This document shows positions 60,693-64,000 of a DNA stretch of 64,000 bases, piece after piece. The notes beneath the pieces were generated by a model. It worked only from the letters and a program-made list of their open reading frames with translations. It ran no database searches and had not been told where the DNA came from. The DNA lies in assembly GCA_964424335.1 (NCBI GenBank), contig CAYRIY010000001.1, positions 112,631 to 176,630 on the forward strand, written 5' to 3'. Both the position numbers and the translations under genes were made by a program. Source of the stretch: CAYRIY01 sp964424335. GTDB taxonomy: Bacteria > Bacillota > Limnochordia > DTU080 > RSA5. The first letter of the stretch is position 1, and the number at the start of each line of letters is the position of its first letter.

Positions 60693-61250
60693 TCAGACCT
60701 CCATGATCTCCTTCTCTTTCGCTTCCAGGAGGGCATCGATCTCTTTGATGTAGCGATCGGTCAGTTCCTGAATGCGCTCCATCGCACGGCGCCCCTCGTC
60801 CTCGGAGGCAAGCTTCTCTTTTTCAAGCTCTTTCAACTGGTCATTGGCGTCTCGGCGCACATTGCGGATGATTACGCGCTTCTCTTCCGCAACTTTTCGC
60901 ACAAGCCGAACGAGATCCTTGCGGCGCTCCTCGGTCAATTGCGGAATGGCGATGCGGATTACCGCGCCGTCGCTGCTTGGCGTAAGCCCGAGATCCGACT
61001 GGAGGATCGCTTTCTCAACGGCTTGGATCTGCGTCTTGTCCCATGGTTGGACGACAAGCATGCGCGCCTCCGGCGCCGAAATGGTGGCGAGCTGGTTGAG
61101 GGGCGTCATCGTGCCATAGTACTCAACCGTGACACGGTCGAGGAGCGACGTGTTCGCCCGTCCCGTCCGCACGCCGGCAAAATCGTTCTTCGCCGCCTGG
61201 ACGCCTGACTTCATTCGGTCTTCGGCCTCTTTGATAACGTCCTCTATCAT
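60693..61250 (-). CDS. frr: Ribosome recycling factor
   Basis: This 185-residue protein, the exact family length, splits post-termination ribosomes with EF-G. RTGRANTSLLDRVTVEYYG, PWDKTQIQAVEKAI and the C-terminal coiled arms are conserved. The ATG at 61250 overlaps the pyrH stop codon (ATGA). The long open frame upstream is inside pyrH. Confidence 0.97.
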   Translation of the reverse strand: MIEDVIKEAEDRMKSGVQAAKNDFAGVRTGRANTSLLDRVTVEYYGTMTPLNQLATISAPEARMLVVQPWDKTQIQAVEKAILQSDLGLTPSSDGAVIRIAIPQLTEERRKDLVRLVRKVAEEKRVIIRNVRRDANDQLKELEKEKLASEDEGRRAMERIQELTDRYIKEIDALLEAKEKEIMEV

Positions 61251-61975
61251 GACCTTTCTCCCCCCACAATCGTGCCGACTTTTTCGCCGCATACGGCCTT
61301 GAGGATGTGATCGTTTTCGTTGAAATCGAACACGATGATCGGAATGCGATTGTCCATGCACAAGGATGTGGCCGTCGAATCCATGACTGCCAGCCTTTCG
61401 TTCAGCAAATCGATGTAGTCGAGCGAGTCGAACTTCTTTGCTGCGGGATCCTTGTTGGGGTCTGCGGTGTAGACTCCGTCGACGCCCCTTTTGGCCATCA
61501 AGATCACTTCTGCCTCGATTTCGGCGGCACGAAGCGCGGCCGTCGTGTCCGTGGTGAAGTAGGGGTTGCCGGTGCCGGATGCAAAGATGACGACGCGCCC
61601 TTTTTCAAGGTGACGTATGGCGCGCCTTCGGATATAGGGCTCAGCCACTTGGCGCATCTCGATCGCGGTTTGCACCCTCGTATCGAGCCCGATCTTCTCC
61701 ATCGTATCCTGCAGCGCCAAAGCATTGATGACGGTCGCCAACATCCCCATGTAATCCGCGGTCGCCTTGTCCATACCGTGGGCGCTACCTACCGCGCCGC
61801 GCCAGATGTTGCCCCCACCGACTACGACTGCGACCTCGACGCCGAGCTCCGTCACTTTTTGAATCTGTTCGGAGATCCGCATCAGGACGTCCATGTCGAG
61901 CCCGAAACCCTGGTTTCCGGAGAGAGCCTCTCCGCTTAACTTAAGGACGACCCTCCGGTACTTGAGCTTGCTCAC
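61247..61975 (-). CDS. pyrH: UMP kinase
   Basis: This 242-residue kinase of the amino-acid kinase fold phosphorylates UMP. It has RVVLKLSGEAL, VVVGGGNIWRG, DYMGMLATVINALALQD and FASGTGNPYFTTDT. The GTG start has AGGAGG six bases upstream. It is coupled to frr. Confidence 0.97.
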   Translation of the reverse strand: MSKLKYRRVVLKLSGEALSGNQGFGLDMDVLMRISEQIQKVTELGVEVAVVVGGGNIWRGAVGSAHGMDKATADYMGMLATVINALALQDTMEKIGLDTRVQTAIEMRQVAEPYIRRRAIRHLEKGRVVIFASGTGNPYFTTDTTAALRAAEIEAEVILMAKRGVDGVYTADPNKDPAAKKFDSLDYIDLLNERLAVMDSTATSLCMDNRIPIIVFDFNENDHILKAVCGEKVGTIVGGERS

Positions 61976-62088
61976 AGGAATCCTCCTGATCCATACTTGA
62001 ACGTCTAAATGAAATGAAGCTCATTCCACATCGATATCAAAGTTTGAAAGCGGGGCGGCCAAACCGAAGGCCGGTATGGAAAGAGACT

Positions 62089-62124
62089 GGACGCGAAAAA
62101 CGGCTGGCGCAGTTTTTCGCGTCC
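62089..62124 (-). terminator. Long perfect hairpin between tsf and pyrH
   Basis: A 13-base-pair perfect stem (GGACGCGAAAAAC and its complement, ten-base loop) lies in the 200-base gap. The U run is inside the stem, so it is probably a terminator or attenuator that lowers pyrH relative to tsf. A smaller CGGCC/GGCCG hairpin follows nearby. Confidence 0.6.
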
Positions 62125-62177
62125 CATAGATCTTCGGGTACGGGCCGACGTACTCCTGTCTCTACCCAGGAGCGCGA

Positions 62178-62834
62178 TTAAGACTTGCTCAACTGAGCCT
62201 GTACTTCGGCGGCAAAGTCTTCGGATCGCTTCTCGAGGCCTTCGCCGCGCTCGTAGCGAACGAACCTGCGGACCTGAATGTTCTCGCCGATTTTGGCGAT
62301 TTTCTCCTGAATGAGGTCTTTGATCTTCTTGTCGTTGTCTCGAACGTACGGCTGCTCGAGGAGGCATACTTCCTCGAAGTACTTCTCGATTCGTCCATCG
62401 ACGATCCGGTCGACGACGTTGGCGGGCTTGCCTTCGTTGAGCGCGCGCTGGCGATTGACTTCGCGCTCGCGCTCGAGCACGTCTTCGGGGACATCCTCTC
62501 GGCTGACATACTCCGCCTTGAGCGCCGCGACCTGCATCGCGAGCTCCCGGACGAGCTCTTTGAACTCATCGGTCTTTGCCACGAAGTCGGTCTCGCAGTT
62601 CACTTCGATCAAGACGCCGATGCGGCCATCACCGTGAATATATGCTTCGACCAAGCCCTCCGAAGCGAGCCTACCCGCCTTCTTCGCCGCCTGCGCAAGT
62701 CCCTTCTCGCGCAGGTAGTCGATGGCTTTCTCCATGTCGCCGCCGGTCTCTTGCAGCGCCTTTTTACAATCCATCATGCCGGCTTGGGTGCGCTCTCTGA
62801 GTTCTTTCACCATTTGGGACGTAATATTTGCCAT
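62178..62834 (-). CDS. tsf: Elongation factor Ts, short form
   Basis: This 218-residue factor regenerates EF-Tu-GTP. The N-terminal UBA-like part LRERTQAGMMDCKKAL and the core CETDFVAKTDEFK motif are present. It is shorter than the roughly 290 residues of Bacillus EF-Ts and close to the Thermus form, lacking the second core subdomain. GGGAGGAG precedes the ATG. It follows rpsB. Confidence 0.96.
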   Translation of the reverse strand: MANITSQMVKELRERTQAGMMDCKKALQETGGDMEKAIDYLREKGLAQAAKKAGRLASEGLVEAYIHGDGRIGVLIEVNCETDFVAKTDEFKELVRELAMQVAALKAEYVSREDVPEDVLEREREVNRQRALNEGKPANVVDRIVDGRIEKYFEEVCLLEQPYVRDNDKKIKDLIQEKIAKIGENIQVRRFVRYERGEGLEKRSEDFAAEVQAQLSKS

Positions 62835-62890
62835 GGTGCTCCTCCCTTCGAATTAGGATCTCTCCGTTATGTGCGGGTCAATCCAAAAGT

Positions 62891-62978
62891 GAGGGCGAGC
62901 CGCCCCCTTCAAGAAACGAAATGTTCCTCTTGGAGAGTGATCTCGCCCTCGGACGGTTAGCGAGGCGGATATCCGCCT
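62891..62978 (-). repeat. Intercistronic hairpins between rpsB and tsf
   Basis: GAGGGCGAG pairs with CTCGCCCTC (62950-62891) across a 42-base loop that has its own imperfect hairpin. A perfect 16-base palindrome AGGCGGATATCCGCCT (62963-62978) lies next to it. They may process or attenuate the rpsB-tsf message. No gene lies here. Confidence 0.5.
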
Positions 62979-63000
62979 AGAGTGCATTGTCGTATCTTGC

Positions 63001-63783
63001 TTAAGACTCGACCGGCGCGGCTTCGAGGACCTCATCGGCCGCCTCGGCCTGGGCATCTGCTTCACCTTGAGCCTGGGCCGCGTCAGCGCCGCCTTCTTCG
63101 AGGCCCTCTCTTCCCTCGATCACCGCGTCGGCGAGTTTGCCGGTAAGGAGCCGTACCGCCCGGATCGCGTCGTCGTTGCCGGGAATGACGAGGTCGATCT
63201 CATCCGGATCGCAGTTGGTATCGACGATCGCGATGATCGGGATACCGAGCTTGCGCGCCTCGGCGACAGCGATTCGCTCTTTGCGAGGATCGATGATGAA
63301 GACTGCATCGGGAATCTTGCGCATGTTGCGGATGCCGCCCAAGAAGCGATAGAGGCGCTCTTTCTCTTTACGAAGCTCCAGCACTTCCTTTTTGGGAAGT
63401 ACGTAAAAAGAGCCGTCGGTCTCCATCTCCTCGAGCTTTTGCAGGCGATCGACCCGGCTTTTGATCGTCTTGAAGTTGGTGAGCATACCGCCCAGCCAAC
63501 GCTCGTTGACGTATGGCATGCCGCAGCGGGACGCTTCGATCCGCACGGTCTCTTGCGCCTGCTTCTTGGTGCCGACGATCAGTACGGTGCCGCCGTCTTG
63601 CGCCAGGTTCTTGACGTAGTGGTACATCTCCTCGACTTTGCGGACCGTCTTTTGCAGATCGATGATGTAGATCCCGTTCCGCTCGGTAAAGATGTACGGC
63701 GCCATTTTAGGGTTCCATCGGCGGGTCTGATGCCCGAAGTGGACGCCTGACTCAAGCAGTTGTTTCATCGTGATCACTGCCAT
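63001..63783 (-). CDS. rpsB: Small ribosomal subunit protein uS2
   Basis: This 260-residue protein has MKQLLESGVHFGHQTRRWNP, NERWLGGMLTNF and IVDTNCDPDEIDLVIPGNDD. The last 40 residues are an acidic alanine/glutamate tail. GAAAGGAGGTGG precedes the ATG. It is the first gene of the rpsB-tsf-pyrH-frr series. Confidence 0.98.
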   Translation of the reverse strand: MAVITMKQLLESGVHFGHQTRRWNPKMAPYIFTERNGIYIIDLQKTVRKVEEMYHYVKNLAQDGGTVLIVGTKKQAQETVRIEASRCGMPYVNERWLGGMLTNFKTIKSRVDRLQKLEEMETDGSFYVLPKKEVLELRKEKERLYRFLGGIRNMRKIPDAVFIIDPRKERIAVAEARKLGIPIIAIVDTNCDPDEIDLVIPGNDDAIRAVRLLTGKLADAVIEGREGLEEGGADAAQAQGEADAQAEAADEVLEAAPVES

Positions 63784-63916
63784 GTTCGTCCACCTCCTTT
63801 CTCCTACGGTTTGTCCTCCGCCGACCTCCTCCCTCGGCGCTTCCCGCCCGGCCCGCTAAAGGCTTGGGGGGCACCAGCGCCAAAGTCCGTCGACGTGTGT
63901 GATTACACCGTCGTGT

Positions 63917-63946
63917 AGTATACCATACGGACTCGGCGAGCGGCAA
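63917..63946 (-). promoter_or_regulatory. Sigma-A promoter for rpsB-tsf
   Basis: TTGCCG (63946-63941) and TATACT (63922-63917) are 18 bases apart, with TGG extending the -10. The leader of about 130 bases is GC-rich and purine-rich before the ribosome site; S2 autoregulation is possible but not shown. Confidence 0.7.
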
Positions 63947-63968
63947 CAAAATCTGGTCGAAGCGGCGC

Positions 63969-63987
63969 TCACAATGGCAAAATGTGA
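63969..63987. repeat. Inverted repeat TCACA-9-TGTGA at the right edge
   Basis: TCACA and TGTGA flank nine bases upstream of the rpsB promoter. It has the shape of an operator for a dimeric regulator, but could be chance. Nothing else is seen in the last 20 bases. Confidence 0.25.
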
Positions 63988-64000
63988 ACGAGCAATCTCT

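Overview
The window is a nearly gene-saturated stretch of a moderately GC-rich chromosome from a spore-forming Bacillota (Firmicutes). The evidence is a PolC-type replicase, an intact spoIIAA-spoIIAB-sigF set with dacF and spoIIM nearby, a SpoVK-type AAA ATPase, and the conserved Firmicutes order rpsB-tsf-pyrH-frr-uppS-cdsA-dxr-rseP-proS-polC and rimP-nusA-ylxR-ylxQ-infB-ylxP-rbfA-nrnA-truB-ribF-rpsO-pnp. TTG and GTG starts with good Shine-Dalgarno sequences are common. Two runs of N (100 in mutL, 10 in dacF) show a draft scaffold. No rRNA, tRNA, CRISPR array, insertion sequence or prophage was seen.

Layout. Positions 1-1940 hold trpE and the first codons of trpG behind a long leader with regularly spaced (G/U)AG triplets, which looks like a TRAP attenuation site. 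Positions 1935-5340 hold dapF and a tightly overlapping set: a spoVK-like ATPase, a small GTPase, a compact UbiA-like membrane protein and a small membrane protein. Positions 5516-8725 (+ strand) hold an MFS transporter, menG and a stand-alone nadA. Positions 8730-17314 are a DNA-repair and tRNA-modification block: miaB, a PRC-barrel-like protein, mutS, mutL, an RsmJ-like methyltransferase and miaA. Positions 17512-21202 hold a CPBP membrane protease, a 74-residue protein, thiI and a cysteine desulfurase.

Positions 21345-27535 are the most unusual part. An exbB-exbD-tonB set is followed on the same strand by a large secreted CARDB/cohesin-like protein and by an SLH-domain protein with a very long coiled coil and a hydrophobic C-terminus. 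The cluster is bounded by intrinsic terminators on both sides. Energy transducers of this kind and an SLH-coiled-coil tether are expected in cells with an outer membrane. Together with the sporulation genes, they suggest a diderm spore-former; a lineage such as Limnochordia is possible, but this is inference.

Positions 27812-37452 hold a GNAT acetyltransferase, sigF-spoIIAB-spoIIAA, dacF, pdp, deoB, spoIIM, an EndoQ-like PHP nuclease and a DUF3866 protein. Positions 37574-49360 are the pnp-rpsO region and the nusA-infB operon. That operon starts from a strong promoter and a leader RNA that can fold into a three-way junction. Positions 49387-63946 hold polC, which lacks its proofreading exonuclease domain, then proS, rseP, dxr, an AI-2E/YtvI-type permease, cdsA, uppS, a small unrecognised gene, frr, pyrH, tsf and rpsB with its promoter.

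Almost all genes lie on the minus strand, so operons run from high to low coordinates. Many junctions are 4-base ATGA or GTGA overlaps, indicating translational coupling.
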